Positions 23,001-36,900 of a DNA stretch of 64,000 nucleotides are shown here, piece after piece. Each line of letters starts with the position of its first letter. The stretch's first letter is position 1. Made by a program: the position numbers and the translations under genes. Source of the DNA: Antedon mediterranea. Lineage: Eukaryota; Echinodermata; Crinoidea; Comatulida; Antedonidae. Where the stretch lies: positions 18,793,001-18,857,000 of the forward strand of contig NC_092673.1 in NCBI RefSeq assembly GCF_964355755.1, written 5' to 3'. The notes below the pieces were generated by a model. The model made no database searches. It was given only the letters and a program-made list of their open reading frames with translations, and was not told the DNA's origin.

Positions 23001-26000
23001 GTATTGTACTACCTTACTTTAGTTTATGATCCATTTATTAATAGACTAAAATGCACTGCTTCCCCAGGGCTGTTAGACAGGGTATTTGTGTGCGTATTGT
23101 ACTACCTTACTTTATGATCCATTTATTAATAGACTAAAATGCACTGCTTCCCCAGGGCTGTTAGTCAGGGTATTTGTGTGGGGTATTGTACTACCTTACT
23201 TTATGATCCATTTATTAATAGACTAAAATGCACTGCTTTCCTAGGGCTGTTAGTCAGGGTGTTTGTGTGGGATATTGTACTACCTTACTTTATGATCCAT
23301 TTATTAATAGACTAAAATGCACTGCTTCCCCAGGGCTGTTAATAGTCAGGGTATTTGTGTGGGGTATTGTACTACCTTACTTTATGATCCATTTATTAAT
23401 AGACTAAAATGCACTGCTTCCCCAGGGCTGTTAATCAGGAGTATTTGTGTGTGGTATTGTACTACCTTACTTTATGATCCATTTATTAATAGACTAAAAT
23501 GCACTGCTTCCCCAGGGCTGTTAGTCAGGGTATTTGTGTGGGGTATTGTACTACCTTACTCTATGATCCATTTATTAATAGACTAAAATGCACTGCTTCC
23601 CATGGCTATTAGTCAGGGTATTTGTGTGTGGTATTGTACTACCTTACTTTATGATCCATTTATTAATAGACTAAAATGCACTGCTTCCCAGGGCTGTTAG
23701 TCAGGGTATTTGTGTGTGGTATTGTACTACGTTACTTTATGATCCATAGACTAAAATGCACTGCTTCCCAGGGCTATTAGTCAGGGTATTTGTGTGGGGT
23801 ATTGTACTACCTTACTTTATGATCCATTTATTAATAGACTAAAATGCACTGCTTCCCCAGGGCTGTTAGTCAGGGTATTTGTGTGGGGTATTGTACAACC
23901 TTACTTTATGATCCATTTATTAATAGACTAAAATGCACTGCTTCCCCAGGGCTGTTAGTCAGGGTATTTGTGTGGGGTATTGTACTACCTTACTTTATGA
24001 TCCATTTATTAATAAACTAAAATGCACTGCTTCCCCAGGGCTTGTTAGTCAGGGTATTTGTGTGGGGTATTGTACTACCTTACTTTATGATCCATTTATT
24101 AATAGACTAAAATGCACTGCTTCCCCAGGGCTTGTTAGTCAGGGTATTTGTGTGGGGTATTGTACTACCTTACTTTATGATCCATTTATTAATAGACTAA
24201 AATGCACTGCTTCCCCAGGGCTGTTAGTCAGGGTATTTGTGTGTGGTATTGTACTACCTTACTTTATGATCCATTTATTAATAGACTAAAATGCACTGCT
24301 TCCCAGGGCTGTTAGTCAGGGTATTTGTGTGTGGTATTGTACTACGTTACTTTATGATCCATAGACTAAAATGCACTGCTTCCCAGGGCTATTAGTCAGG
24401 GTATTTGTGTGGGGTATTGTACTACCTTACTTTATGATCCATTTATTAATAAACTAAAATGCACTGCTTCCCCAGGGCTTGTTAGTCAGGGTATTTGTGT
24501 GGGGTATTGTACTACCTTACTTTATGATCCATTTATTAATAGACTAAAATGCACTGCTTCCCCAGGGCTGTAATTCAGGGTGTTTGTGTGGGGTATTGTA
24601 CTACCTTACTTTATGATCCATTTATTAATAGACTAAAATGCACTGCTTCCCCAGGGCTGTTAGTCAGGGTATTTGTGTGGGGTATTGTACTACCTTACTT
24701 TATGATCCATTTATTAATAGACTAAAATGCACTGCTTCCCCATGGCTGTTAGTCAGGGTATTTGTGTAGGGTATTGTACTACCTTACTTTATGATCCATT
24801 TATTAATAGACTAAAATGCACTGCTTCCCCAGGGCTGTTAGTCAGGGTATTTGTGTGGGGTATTGTACTACCTTACCTTATGATCCATTTATTAATAGAC
24901 TAAAATGCACTGCTTCCCCAGGGCTGTTAGTCAGGGTATTTGTGTGGGGTATTGTACTACCTTACTTTATGATCCATTTATTAATAGACTAAAATGCACT
25001 GCTTCCCCAGGGCTGTTAGTCAGGGTATTTGTGTGGGGTATTGTACTACCTTACTTTATGATCCATAGACTAAAATGCACTGCTTCCCCAGGGCTGTTAG
25101 TCAGGGTATTTGTGTGGGGTATTGTACTACCTTACTTTATGATCCATTTATTAATAGACTAAAATGCACTGCTTCCCCAGGGCTGTTAGCCAGGGTATTT
25201 GTGTGTGGTATTGTACTACCTTACTTTATGATCCATTTATTAATAGACTAAATGCACTGCTTCCCCAGGGCTGTTAGTCAGGGTGTTTGTGTGGGATATT
25301 GTACTACCTTACTTTATGATCCATTTATTAATAGACTAAAAATAAAATGCACTGCTTCCCCAGGGCTGTTAGTCAGGGTATTTGTGTGGGTGTTGTACTA
25401 CCTTACTTTATGATCCATTTATTAATAGACTAAAATGCACTGCTTCCCCAGGGCTGTTAGTCAGGGTATTTGTGTGGGTATTGTACTACCTTACTTTATG
25501 ATCCATTTATTAATAGACTAAAATGCACTGCTTCCCCAGGGCTGTTAGTCAGGGTATTTGTGTGGGGTATTGTACCACCTTACTTTATGATCCATTTATT
25601 AATAGACTAAATGCACTGCTTCCCCAGGGCTGTTAGTCAGGGTATTTGTGTGGGGTATTGTACTACCTTACTTTAGTTTATGATCCATTTATTAATAGAC
25701 TAAAATGCACTGCTTCCCCAGGGCTGTTAGACAGGGTATTTGTGTGCGTATTGTACTACCTTACTTTATGATCCATTTATTAATAGACTAAAATGCACTG
25801 CTTCCCCAGGGCTGTTAGTCAGGGTATTTGTGTGGGGTATTGTACTACCTTACTTTATGATCCATTTATTAATAGACTAAAATGCACTGCTTTCCTAGGG
25901 CTGTTAGTCAGGGTGTTTGTGTGGGATATTGTACTACCTTACTTTATGATCCATTTATTAATAGACTAAAATGCACTGCTTCCCCAGGGCTGTTAATAGT

Positions 26001-28054
26001 CAGGGTATTTGTGTGGGGTATTGTACTACCTTACTTTATGATCCATTTATTAATAGACTAAAATGCACTGCTTCCCCAGGGCTGTTAGTCAGGGTATTTG
26101 TGTGGGGTATTGTACTACCTTACTTTATGATCCATTTATTAATAGAATGCACTGCTTCCCAGGGCTATTAGTCAGGGTATTTGTGTGGGGTATTGTACTA
26201 CCTTACTTTATGATCCATTTATTAATAAACTAAAATGCACTGCTTCCCCAGGGCTGTTAGTCAGGGTATTTGTGTGGGGTATTGTACTACCTTACTTTAT
26301 GATCCATTTATTAATAAACTAAAATGCACTGCTTCCCCAGGGCTTGTTAGTCAGGGTATTTGTGTGGGGTATTGTACTACCTTACTTTATGATCCATTTA
26401 TTAATAGACTAAAATGCACTGCTTCCCCAGGGCTGTTAGTCAGGGTATTTGTGTGGGGTATTGTACTACCTTACTTTATGATCCATTTATTAATAGACTA
26501 AAATGCACTGCTTCCCCAGGGCTGTTAGTCAGGGTATTTGTGTGGGGTATTGTACTACCTTACTTTATGATCCATTTATTAATAGACTAAAATGCACTGC
26601 TTCCCCAGGGCTTGTTAGTCAGGGTATTTGTGTGGGGTATTGTACTACCTTACTTTATGATCCATTTAATAGACTAAAATGCACTGCTTCCCCAGGGCTG
26701 TTAATCAGGAGTATTTGTGTGTGGTATTGTACTACCTTACTTTATGATCCATTTATTAATAGACTAAAATGCACTGCTTCCCCAGGGCTGTTAGTCAGGG
26801 TATTTGTGTGGGGTATTGTACTACCTTACTCTATGATCCATTTATTAATAGACTAAAATGCACTGCTTCCCCAGGGCTATTAGTCAGGGTATTTGTGTGG
26901 GGTATTGTACTACCTTACTTTATGATCCATTTATTAATAGACTAAAATGCACTGCTTCCCCAGGGCTGTTAGTCAGGGTATTTGTGTGGGGTATTGTACT
27001 ACCTTACTTTATGATCCATTTATTAATAGAATGCACTGCTTCCCAGGGCTATTAGTCAGGGTATTTGTGTGGGGTATTGTACTACCTTACTTTATGATCC
27101 ATTTATTAATAAACTAAAATGCACTGCTTCCCCAGGGCTGTTAGTCAGGGTATTTGTGTGGGGTATTGTACTACCTTACTTTATGATCCATTTATTAATA
27201 AACTAAAATGCACTGCTTCCCCAGGGCTTGTTAGTCAGGGTATTTGTGTGGGGTATTGTACTACCTTACTTTATGATCCATTTATTAATAGACTAAAATG
27301 CACTGCTTCCCCAGGGCTGTAATTCAGGGTGTTTGTGTGGGGTATTGTACTACCTTACTTTATGATCCATTTATTAATAAACTAAAATGCACTGCTTCCC
27401 CAGGGCTGTTAGTCAGGGTATTTGTGTGGGGTATTGTACTACGTTACTTTATGATCCATTTATTAATAGACTAAAATGCACTGCTTCCCCATGGCTGTTA
27501 GTCAGGGTATTTGTGTGGGGTATTGTACTACCTTACTTTATGATCCATTTATTAATAAACTAAAATGCACTGCTTCCCCAGGGCTGTTAGTCAGGGTATT
27601 TGTGTGGGGTATTGTACTACGTTACTTTATGATCCATTTATTAATAGACTAAAATGCACTGCTTCCCCAGGGCTGTTAGTCAGGGTATTTGTGTGGGGTA
27701 TTGTACTACCTTACTTTATGATCCATTTATTAATAGACTAAAATGCACTGCTTCCCCAGGGCTGTTAGTCAGGGTATTTGTGTGGGGTATTGTACTACCT
27801 TACTTTATGATCCATTTATTAATAGACTAAAATGCACTGCTTCCCCAGGGCTGTTAGTCAGGGTATTTGTGTGGGGTATTGTACTACCTTACTTTATGAT
27901 CCATTTAATAGACTAAAATGCACTGCTTCCCCTGTGCTGTTAGTCAGGGTATTTGTGTGGGGTATTGTACAACCTTACTTTATGATCCATTTATTAATAG
28001 ACTAAAATGCACTGCTTCCCCAGGGCTGTTAGTCAGGGTATTTGTGTAGGGTAT
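20100..28054 (+). repeat. 89-bp satellite array 1, about 90 copies
   Basis: Unit landmarks are ATGCACTGCTTCCCCAGGGC, TGTTAGTCAGGGTATTTGTG and CTTTATGATCCATTTATTAA. The period is 89 (for example 21181 to 21270), with frequent 88-bp and 79-bp variants; the latter lack TTTATTAATA. Rare variants recur in blocks, showing higher-order duplication. Every short plus-strand frame in this region is a translation of the satellite: 89 is not a multiple of 3, so the frames close after two to four units. Confidence 0.97.
22500..26050 (+). repeat. 2.65-kb higher-order duplication inside 89-bp array 1
   Basis: Rare variants repeat in order: AAAATAAAATGC at 22771 and 25337 (offset 2,566), TTTAGTTTATG at about 23017 and 25671, GCTTTCCTAGGG at about 23236 and 25890, and GTTAATAGTC at about 23338 and 25992 (offset 2,654). 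The step of 88 between the offsets is one extra unit in the second block. A second series (CCCCATGGCTG at 21281 and 24738; TTACCTTATG at about 21417 and 24874) has offset 3,457. Confidence 0.85.
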
Positions 28055-28056
28055 TG

Positions 28057-28094
28057 TATAGTCTGGGTTCCAGACGGAGTTTTGTCTTAATATT
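28057..28094 (+). repeat. GTCTGGG-hairpin repeat fragment (matches 47398)
   Basis: TAGTCTGGGTTCCAGACGGA joined to GTTTTGTCTTAATATTAG closely matches the start of the short inverted-repeat element at 47.4 kb. GTCTGG and CCAGAC form a small hairpin. Confidence 0.7.
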
Positions 28095-28360
28095 AGATTA
28101 GATTATAAAAATAATAAATGTTTGCTAAAAGTATTCTGACTGTATATAGACCCTGAACCAGACCAGATCAAATGTGAGATAACAAATTACCTATCAGAGG
28201 TCCCTGTAGCCCATTCAAATAAGACCAATTTTGACAAATATAGTCAGGGCCGTACACAGGATTTTATTTGGGTGGATGCGGATTAATATATTTTGGACCA
28301 TTTTCATAATATTGAGTGAAGACGATAAGACCCTATAAAATGTGGACCTTTTGCAATTAG
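28095..28360 (+). repeat. locus duplication, copy B left part (matches 15737-15992)
   Basis: See copy A. Copy B keeps the complete MITE and its target sites. Confidence 0.9.
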
Positions 28361-28417
28361 GGGGGGGGGGGGGTGTCATACCCTCCAACCCCCCGTCCCG
28401 CGTACGACCCTGATAGT
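28240..28417. mobile_element. CAGGG-ended MITE, 168 bp, with ATAGT target duplication
   Basis: The element (28245-28412) begins CAGGGCCGTACACAGGATTT and ends GTCCCGCGTACGACCCTG. ATAGT lies at 28240-28244 and 28413-28417. It contains a G15 run (about 28360-28374). It is the same terminal type as the 5751-6221 element, which also has a candidate 5-bp duplication. Confidence 0.85.
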
Positions 28418-28745
28418 ATTGTGAATACCTGTTTTAATACCCACTAATAGCGTATGTGGACTTGTATCAGAATGGATGACACCATTGTAGTAAATACATT
28501 ACTAACCAATTAGTTAATGATATGACTAGAAACCTACTTAAACAAATTAATTTCAAAAAAATAAAAGTTACAGTTATTTGGCTAAAAAATATAATTTGTT
28601 ATAAACTAGAAATCTAGCTAGTCAACAGCAAAGTAAAAGATTAGGTCTCTTTAGAATACAGTGTGTGGTATTATGTTTGGACACTAAGAAAACCAAGTGT
28701 TTATGGAAAATCTTTATAGCCTAAATACTTCTGGGGAATTAGAAG
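28418..28745. other. unassigned AT-rich DNA present only in copy B
   Basis: About 330 bp with no feature. In copy A this stretch is replaced by the 3.5-kb GGGGCGAC element. Confidence 0.5.
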
Positions 28746-29339
28746 GTGATCCACGCAAACTTCAGAAGTTTAGAAGAAAATAAAGTGCAAAGGCTTTGCC
28801 ACTATGGCTATGTCGAAAAAAACCCTTATGACATTTTCTTTAAAGAAATTTAATTTCTTAATTGTAGAAACAAACCCATTTTGAGTAAGAAATAGAAAAA
28901 TGTGAAACTAGAGGATAAATTATGTTTTTTAATAATTTTTCTGTATATAACATACTCAATGTTTGACAATTTCATAGCTAAAACAATTTTTGTCAGAGAT
29001 TTTTCTTATGAAAAAAAGTAATTGTTCAGTAGGAGTTGTGATCAGGAATTGTGTTTCATTTCGGAATCCTTTTAGCCATGTTTGTTTTTTGTACTTGAGA
29101 AAAATGTTATGCAGATTGTCAACAAGCTTACATTGATAAAAACAAGGGGCCTGATTATTATTAATGACCATTGTGTGTTTGTGTTTACTGTTCGCCTGTT
29201 GCCCCTAGATACAGCCAAACAAATCCTATCAAAATCATTATCGTCAGTTTAATATTAACTTTGTATTTAAACAAAAGATAAAGTAAAAATCATCTGATTG
29301 TTTGAATCATGTATAAAGGTTATAGAAATGTTTGGTTAT
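28746..29339 (+). repeat. locus duplication, copy B right part (matches 19506-20099)
   Basis: Leads into the second 89-bp array exactly as copy A leads into the first. Confidence 0.92.
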
Positions 29340-31828
29340 TACTTTATGATCCATTTATTAATAGACTAAAATGCACTGCTTCCTCAGGGCTGTTAGTCAG
29401 GGTATTTGTGTGGGGTATTGTACTACCTTACTTTATGATCCATTTATTGATAGACTAAAATGCACTGCTTCCCCAGGGCTGTTAGTCAGGGTATTTGTGT
29501 GTGGGGTATTGTACTACCTTACTTTATGATCCATTTATTAATAGACTAAAATGCACTGCTTCCCCAGGGCTGTTAGTCAGGGTATTTGTGTGGGGTATTG
29601 TACTACCTTACTTTATGATCCATTTATTAATAGACTAAAATGCACTGCTTCCCCAGGGCTGTTAGTCAGGGTATTTGTGTGGGGTATTGTACTACCTTAC
29701 CTTATGATCCATTTATTAATAGACTAAAATGCACTGCTTCCCCAGGGCTGTTAGTCAGGGTATTTGTGTGGGGTATTGTACTACCTTACTTTATGATCCA
29801 TTTATTAATAGACTAAAATGCACTGCTTCCCCAGGGCTGTTAGTCAGGGTATTTGTGTGGGGTATTGTACTACCTTACTTTATGATCCATTTATTAATAG
29901 ACTAAAATACACTGCTTCCCCAGGGCTGTTAGTCAGGGTATTTGTGTGGGGTACTGTACTACCTTACTTTATGATCCATTTATTAATAGACTAAAATGCA
30001 CTGCTTCCCCAGGGCTGTTAGTCAGGGTATTTGTGTGTGGGGTATTGTACTACCTTACTTTATGATCCATTTATTAATAGACTAAAATGCACTGCTTCCC
30101 CAGGGCTGTTAGTCAGGGTATTTGTGTGGGGTATTGTACTACCTTACTTTATGATCCATTTATTAATAGACTAAAATGCACTGCTTCCCCAGGGCTGTTA
30201 GTCAGGGTATTTGTGTGGGGTATTGTACTACCTTACTTTATGATCCATTTATTAATAGACTAAAATGCACTACTTCCCCAGGGCTGTTAGTCAGGGTATT
30301 TGTGTGGGGTATTGTACTACCTTACTTTATGATCCATTTATTAATAGACTAAAATGCACTGCTTCCCCAGGGCTGTTAGTCAGGGTATTTGTGTGGGGTA
30401 TTGTACTACCTTACTTTATGATCCATTTATTAATAGACTAAAATGCACTGCTTCCTCAGGGCTGTTAGTCAGGGTATTTGTGTGGGGTATTGTACTACCT
30501 AACTTTATGATCCATTTATTATAGACTAAAATACACTGCTTCCCCAGGGCTGTTAGTCAGGGTATTTGTGTGGGGTATTGTACTACCTTACTTTATGATC
30601 CATTTATTAATAGACTAAAATGCACTGCTTCCCCAGGGCTGTTAGTCAGGGTATTTGTGTGGGGTATTGTACTACCTTACTTTATGATCCATTTATTAAT
30701 AGACTAAAATGCACTACTTCCCCAGGGCTGTTAGTCAGGGTATTTGTGTGGGGTATTGTACTACCTTACTTTATGATCCATTTATTAATAGACTAAAATG
30801 CACTGCTTCCCCAGGGCTGTTAGTCAGGGTATTTGTGTGGGGTATTGTACTACCTTACTTTATGATCCATTTATTAATAGACTAAAATGCACTGCTTCCT
30901 CAGGGCTGTTAGTCAGGGTATTTGTGTGGGGTATTGTACTACCTAACTTTATGATCCATTTATTATAGACTAAAATACACTGCTTCCCCAGGGCTGTTAG
31001 TCAGGGTATTTGTGTGGGGTATTGTACTACCTTACTTTATGATCCATTTATTAATAGACTAAAATGCACTGCTTCCCCAGGGCTGTTAGTCATGGTATTT
31101 GTGTGGGGTATTGTACTACCTTACTTTATGATCCATTTATTAATAGACTAAAATGCACTGCTTCCCCAGGGCTGTTAGTCAGGGTATTTGTGTGGGGTAT
31201 TGTACTACCTTACTTTATGATCCATTTATTAATAGACTAAAATGCACTGCTTCCCCAGGGCTGTTAGTCAGGGTATTTGTGTGGGGTATTGTACTACCTT
31301 ACTTTATGATCCATTTATGAATAGACTAAAATGCACTGCTTCCCCAGGGCTGTTTAATAGTCAGGGTATTTGTGTGGGGTATTGTACTACCTTACTTTAT
31401 GGTCCAATTATTAATGAAATGCACTTCTTCCCTAGGGCTGTTAGTCAGGGTATTTGTGTGGGATATTGTACTACCTTACTTTATGATCCATTTATTAATA
31501 GACTAAAATGCACTGCTTCCCCAGGGCTGTTAGTCAGGGTATTTGTGTGGGTATTGTACTACCTTACTTTATGATCCATTTATTAATAGACTAAAAAATG
31601 CACTGCTTCCCCAGGGCTGTTAGACAGGGTATTTGTGTGGGGTATTGTACTACCTTACTTTATGATCCATTTATTAATAGACTAAAATGCACTGCTTCCC
31701 CAGGGCTGTTAGTCAGGGTATTTGTGTGGGGTATTGTACTACCTTACTTTATGATCCATTTATTAATAGACTAAAATGCACTGCTTCCCCAGGGCTGTTA
31801 GTCAGGGTATTTGTGTGGGGTATTGTAC
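29340..31828 (+). repeat. 89-bp satellite array 2, about 28 copies
   Basis: The same unit as array 1. A 5-unit higher-order repeat of 444 bp is visible: the variant ACCTAACTTTATG followed by TTATTATAGACTAAAATACA occurs at about 30498 and 30942. The array ends at GGTATTGTACAG before unique DNA. Confidence 0.97.
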
Positions 31829-31851
31829 AGTAGTAGAACAAAGACAACACA

Positions 31852-33872
31852 TATGGGCAATTCCACGGTAACGGAATTACAATTCACAATGATTTTCGGC
31901 CTTTTTTAACCAACCCACTAGATCTGGGTAAGCTTTGAATAATAAATTTGATATGTGTGTGTAGTACACATACTTATCAATCTAAAACAGTCTACTTAAA
32001 AAAAAATAAATTACAAAGTCTTTGATATTCTGCTAACTTTTATTTTGGTAACGGAATTACACAGAAAATTGATAATTCAATTTTTAACTTGAAACTTGTG
32101 ATTCCGTCTGAATACCATAAACAACTGAAGATTATGATTGGTATTAGATTGTAGACATAAGATGTGGCTAATTTATTAATACACATTTACATTGGATATT
32201 TTCATAGTTTATCTGCATTTGGTTAGTTTTGTCTGGTGACAGAATTACATGACATGGTAACGGAATTACGCGTCTGATTATTGATTCGAATATAACATCA
32301 AATAATAATTTTTTCTATGTTTTTTAGTGTTCTCATGGAACTTTAACAATAATTGATGCCCATTTAAACCAGATTTTATAAAAATCATCACATGAATTGG
32401 TTGGATCTACCTACAGTACTATAATAATAAAAAAATGCGCCTATCTGTGGTTCACAGAGCTTAGTCAATATACCGTATGCATTATCTGTCCACTGTATTT
32501 ATTTACGTTAAGTCATCTACATTATAACTAGAAACAAAATGTTCTGAATTTAAAAATTTTAACAAATTGAATTGTGAAGCTTAATTTTCATTCTCATATT
32601 CAAGAGCCTGGCCAGAATTTCTCTAATATTATTCTTGCCGAAGTGCCTAAAACTACCCACTTTAAGCTTAGATCGTCATTGTTAATGTTATCGCTATTGA
32701 AGCTTAACTAGCTGTTGTACTGTACTACAGCCATCATCAAACTAACCATTATTAATAAGTTTATTCACTACTGTCATCAGCTTTATGACTATTAACCTTC
32801 ATCAACCTATTTTTATTCAGATGGATCCTTAAAAGTTGTGCCCGTATAGGGAATGAATTTGAATGATTTTAGCATGATCAGAAATATAGTATCTACCGTA
32901 TATTGTACTATGACTCTATATACTATGGATTTGTTTTGGAATTGGATTCATTATTTATTAATTAATTGTTGATTAGCTTCATTTAGAAACAATTTATACA
33001 GTACTACTACTAAGACATATGTAGTGAATTAAGGTACAGTATATTACTGGTTACTGATAATGATATTGGTTTGAGCATACCTAGTATTAGAAATAATATA
33101 AAGTAATTTAAGTTTTTATAAGCATTGGTTAGCTCATAGAAAGTATGTTTTATAAACGTTTTAAGTGATTTTGTGTAAAAAATATTAAATTTCTACTATA
33201 AGTGACTCCATGGAACTGTTTTGGCCACTAGGAATTGGATTTATTATAAATAATCAATTAATTGTTGATTCCCTTCACTTAAAACCAATTTTATATGATT
33301 CAGAGACATTTATAGTAAATTAAGATACATTATTTTATACCTATACCCCCATGTAATTCCGTTACCAAGTTTTCTACAAAATTAAAGAAGACCAAACAAA
33401 ATGTGTAATTGATATAGGTACAGTAAATGGGCATACCTAATTTTATAAGCATTGGTTAGCTCACAGGAAAACTTTAATTAATTTTTTGGTAACGGAATTA
33501 CAAACCAATTTACTAGAAAATGAATGATTTCTTATAGAAAGTGGGAGATGCGACATGAAATTTTATATTAATATTAGTGTTTTAGAGACCATGAACTCAA
33601 ATAAGTAGAATAATTAAAGTCAACAAGGGTTTAAGTTAAGTACAGTACATAGTTTAGGATTGTCTAATTCCAGCTATTTTTTCAGTTTCAAATTTCAAAT
33701 TACACATTCGACAAGGCAAGCAATTTTTTTAAGAAATGTGAATTAATAAAACAAAAATTTTAGTTGGAACTAAATTCCACACATATTAGTAAACAAAAAA
33801 TAACACTTAAGTGTAGGTTCATGTAGATTTAAAAATTGATGATTTTGGTCTTCCAATGGAGAATTGCCCATA
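31852..33872. mobile_element. 2.0-kb TIR element with TGGGCAATTC ends and TA duplication
   Basis: TGGGCAATTC at 31854-31863 is exactly inverted as GAATTGCCCA at 33861-33870. TA flanks both ends (31852-31853 and 33871-33872), and the outer ATA/TAT extends the symmetry. The interior contains repeated copies of the 14-mer GGTAACGGAATTAC. No transposase frame is visible. A TA duplication fits Tc1/mariner-type elements, but the match is too short to be sure. Confidence 0.7.
31867..33501. repeat. dispersed 14-mer GGTAACGGAATTAC, five perfect copies
   Basis: Perfect copies lie at 31867-31880, 32047-32060, 32256-32269 and 33488-33501 on plus, and 33353-33366 on minus. One variant, GGTGACAGAATTAC, is at 32235-32248. 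All are within the TGGGCAATTC element, clustered near its two ends. They may be transposase-binding subterminal repeats. Confidence 0.9.
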
Positions 33873-33979
33873 TATTTTTTTGGTTTAATATTTAGTTCTG
33901 TAGTTATAATGCTTTACAGTATATTTCACATGACAGAAGATTGTGAAAATCTGTTGAATCAGTAAGTTTGTCTAATACA

Positions 33980-36900
33980 GTACCAGCATAACATATTGTC
34001 ACACTCATTTTGGCAGAAATACACCAGGAGTAGATCCAGGATTTAGAGGGGAGTGCTAATAGTAATAATAGACTGGGGAAAGAACCCTAGGCCCTGTGGT
34101 TATATTACCTGCATAACATATTGTCACACTCATTTTGGCAGAAATACACCAGGAGTAGATCCAGGATTTAGAGGGGAGTGCTATAATAGTAATAATAGAC
34201 TGGGGAAAGAACCCTAGGCCCTGTGGTTATATTACCAGCATAACATATTGTCACACTCATTTTGGCAGAAATACACCAGGAGTAGATCCAGGTATTAGAG
34301 GGGAGTGCTAATAGTAATAATAGACTGGGGAAAGAACCCTAGGTCCTGTGGTTATATTACCTGCATAACATATTGTCACACTCATTTTGGCAGAAATACA
34401 CCAGGAGTAGATCCAGGATTTAGAGGGGAGTGCTAATAGTAATAATAGACTGGGGAAAGAACCCTTGGCCCTGTGGTTATTACCAGCATAACATATTGTC
34501 ACACTCATTTTGGCAGAAATACACCAGGAGTAGATCCAGGATTTAGAGGGGAGGGCTAATAGTAATAATAGACTGGGGAAAGAACCCTAGGCCCTGTGGT
34601 TATATTACCAGCATAACATAATGTCACACTCATGTTGGCAGAAATTCACCAGGAGTAGATCCAGGATTTAGAGGGGAGTGCTAATAGTAATAATAGACTG
34701 GGGAAAGAACCCTAGGCCCTGTGGTTATATTACCAGCATAACATAATGTCACACTCATTTTGGCAGAAATACACCAGGAGTAGATCCAGGATTTAGAGGG
34801 GAGTGCTAATAGTAATAATAGACTGGGGAAAGAACCCTAGGTCCTGTGGTTATATTACCAGCATAACATATTGTCACACTCATTTTGGCAGAAATACACC
34901 AGGAGTAGATCCAGGATTTAGAGGGGAGTGCTAATAGTAATAATAGACTGGGGAAAGAACCCTAGGCCCTGTGGTTATATTACCAGCATAACATAATGTC
35001 ACACTCATTTTGGCAGAAATACACCAGGAGTAGATCCAGGATTTAGAGGGGAGTGCTAATAGTAATAATAGACTGGGGAAAGAACCCTAGGTCCTGTGGT
35101 TATATTACCAGCATAACATATTGTCACACTCATTTTGGCAGAAATACACCAGGAGTAGATCCAGGATTTAGAGGGGAGGGCTAATAGTAATAATAGACTG
35201 GGGAAAGAACCCTAGGTCCTGTGGTTATATTACCTGCATAACATAATGTCACACTCATTTTGGCAGAAATACACCAGGAGTAGATCCAGGATTTAGAGGG
35301 GAGGGCTAATAGTAATAATAGACTGGGGAAAGAACCCTAGGTCCTGTGGTTATATTACCTGCATAACATAATGTCACACTCATTTTGGCAGAAATACACC
35401 AGGAGTAGATCCAGGATTTAGAGGGGAGTGCTATAATAGTAATAATAGACTGGGGAAAGAACCCTAGGTCCTGTGGTTATATTACCAGCATAACATATTG
35501 TCACACTCATTTTGGCAGAAATACACCAGGAGTAGATCCAGGATTTAGAGGGGAGTGCTAATAGTAATAATAGACTGGGGAAAGAACCCTAGGTCCTGTG
35601 GTTATATTACCTGCATAACATAATGTCACACTCATTTTGGCAGAAATACACCAGGAGTAGATCCAGGATTTAGAGGGGAGTGCTAATAGTAATAATAGAC
35701 TGGGGAAAGAACCCTAGGTCCTGTGGTTATATTACCTGCATAACATAATGTCACACTCATTTTGGCAGAAATACACCAGGAGTAGATCCAGGATTTAGAG
35801 GGGAGTGCTATAATAGTAATAATAGACTGGGGAAAGAACCCTAGGTCCTGTGGTTATATTACCAGCATAACATATTGTCACACTCATTTTGGCAGAAATA
35901 CACCATGAGTAGATCCAGGATTTAGAGGGGAGTGCTAATAGTAATAATAGACTGGGGAAAGAACCCTAGGTCCTGTGGTTATATTACCTGCATAACATAA
36001 TGTCACACTCATTTTGGCAGAAATACACCAGGAGTAGATCCAGGATTTAGAGGGGAGTGCTAATAGTAATAATAGACTGGGGAAAGAACCCTAGGTCCTG
36101 TGGTTATATTACCTGCATAACATATTGTCACACTCATTTTGGCAGAAATACACCAGGAGTAGATCCAGGATTTAGAGGGGAGTGCTAATAGTAATAATAG
36201 ACTGGGGAAAGAACCCTAGGTCCTGTGGTTATATTACCAGCATAACATATTGTCACACTCATTTTGGCAGAAATACACCAGGAGTAGATCCAGGATTTAG
36301 AGGGGAGTGCTAATAGTAATAATAGACTGGGGAAAGAACCCTAGGTCCTGTGGTTATATTACCTGCATAACATAATGTCACACTCATTTTGGCAGAAATA
36401 CACCAGGAGTAGATCCAGGATTTAGAGGGGAGTGCTAATATAATAGTAATAATAGACTGGGGAAAGAACCCTAGGTCCTGTGGTTATATTACCTGCATAA
36501 CATATTGTCACACTCATTTTGGCAGAAATACACCAGGAGTAGATCCAGGATTTAGAGGGGAGTGCTAATAGTAATAATAGACTGGGGAAAGAACCCTAGG
36601 CCCTGTGGTTATATTACCAGCATAACATAATGTCACACTCATTTTGGCAGAAATACACCAGGAGTAGATCCAGGATTTAGAGGGGAGTGCTAATAGTAAT
36701 AATAGACTGGGGAAAGAACCCTAGGCCCTGTGGGTATATTACCAGCATAACATATTGTCACACTCATTTTGGCAGAAATACACCAGGAGTAGATCCAGGA
36801 TTTAGAGGGGAGTGCTAATAGTAATAATAGACTGGGGAAAGAACCCTAGGCCCTGTGGTTATATTACCAGCATAACATATTGTCACACTCATTTTGGCAG

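Noticed and set aside
20100-31574. Series of 65-118 residue frames beginning MHCFPRAVSQG
   Set aside because: They are translations of the 89-bp satellite. The period is not a multiple of 3 and the frames close within a few units, so they are not genes.
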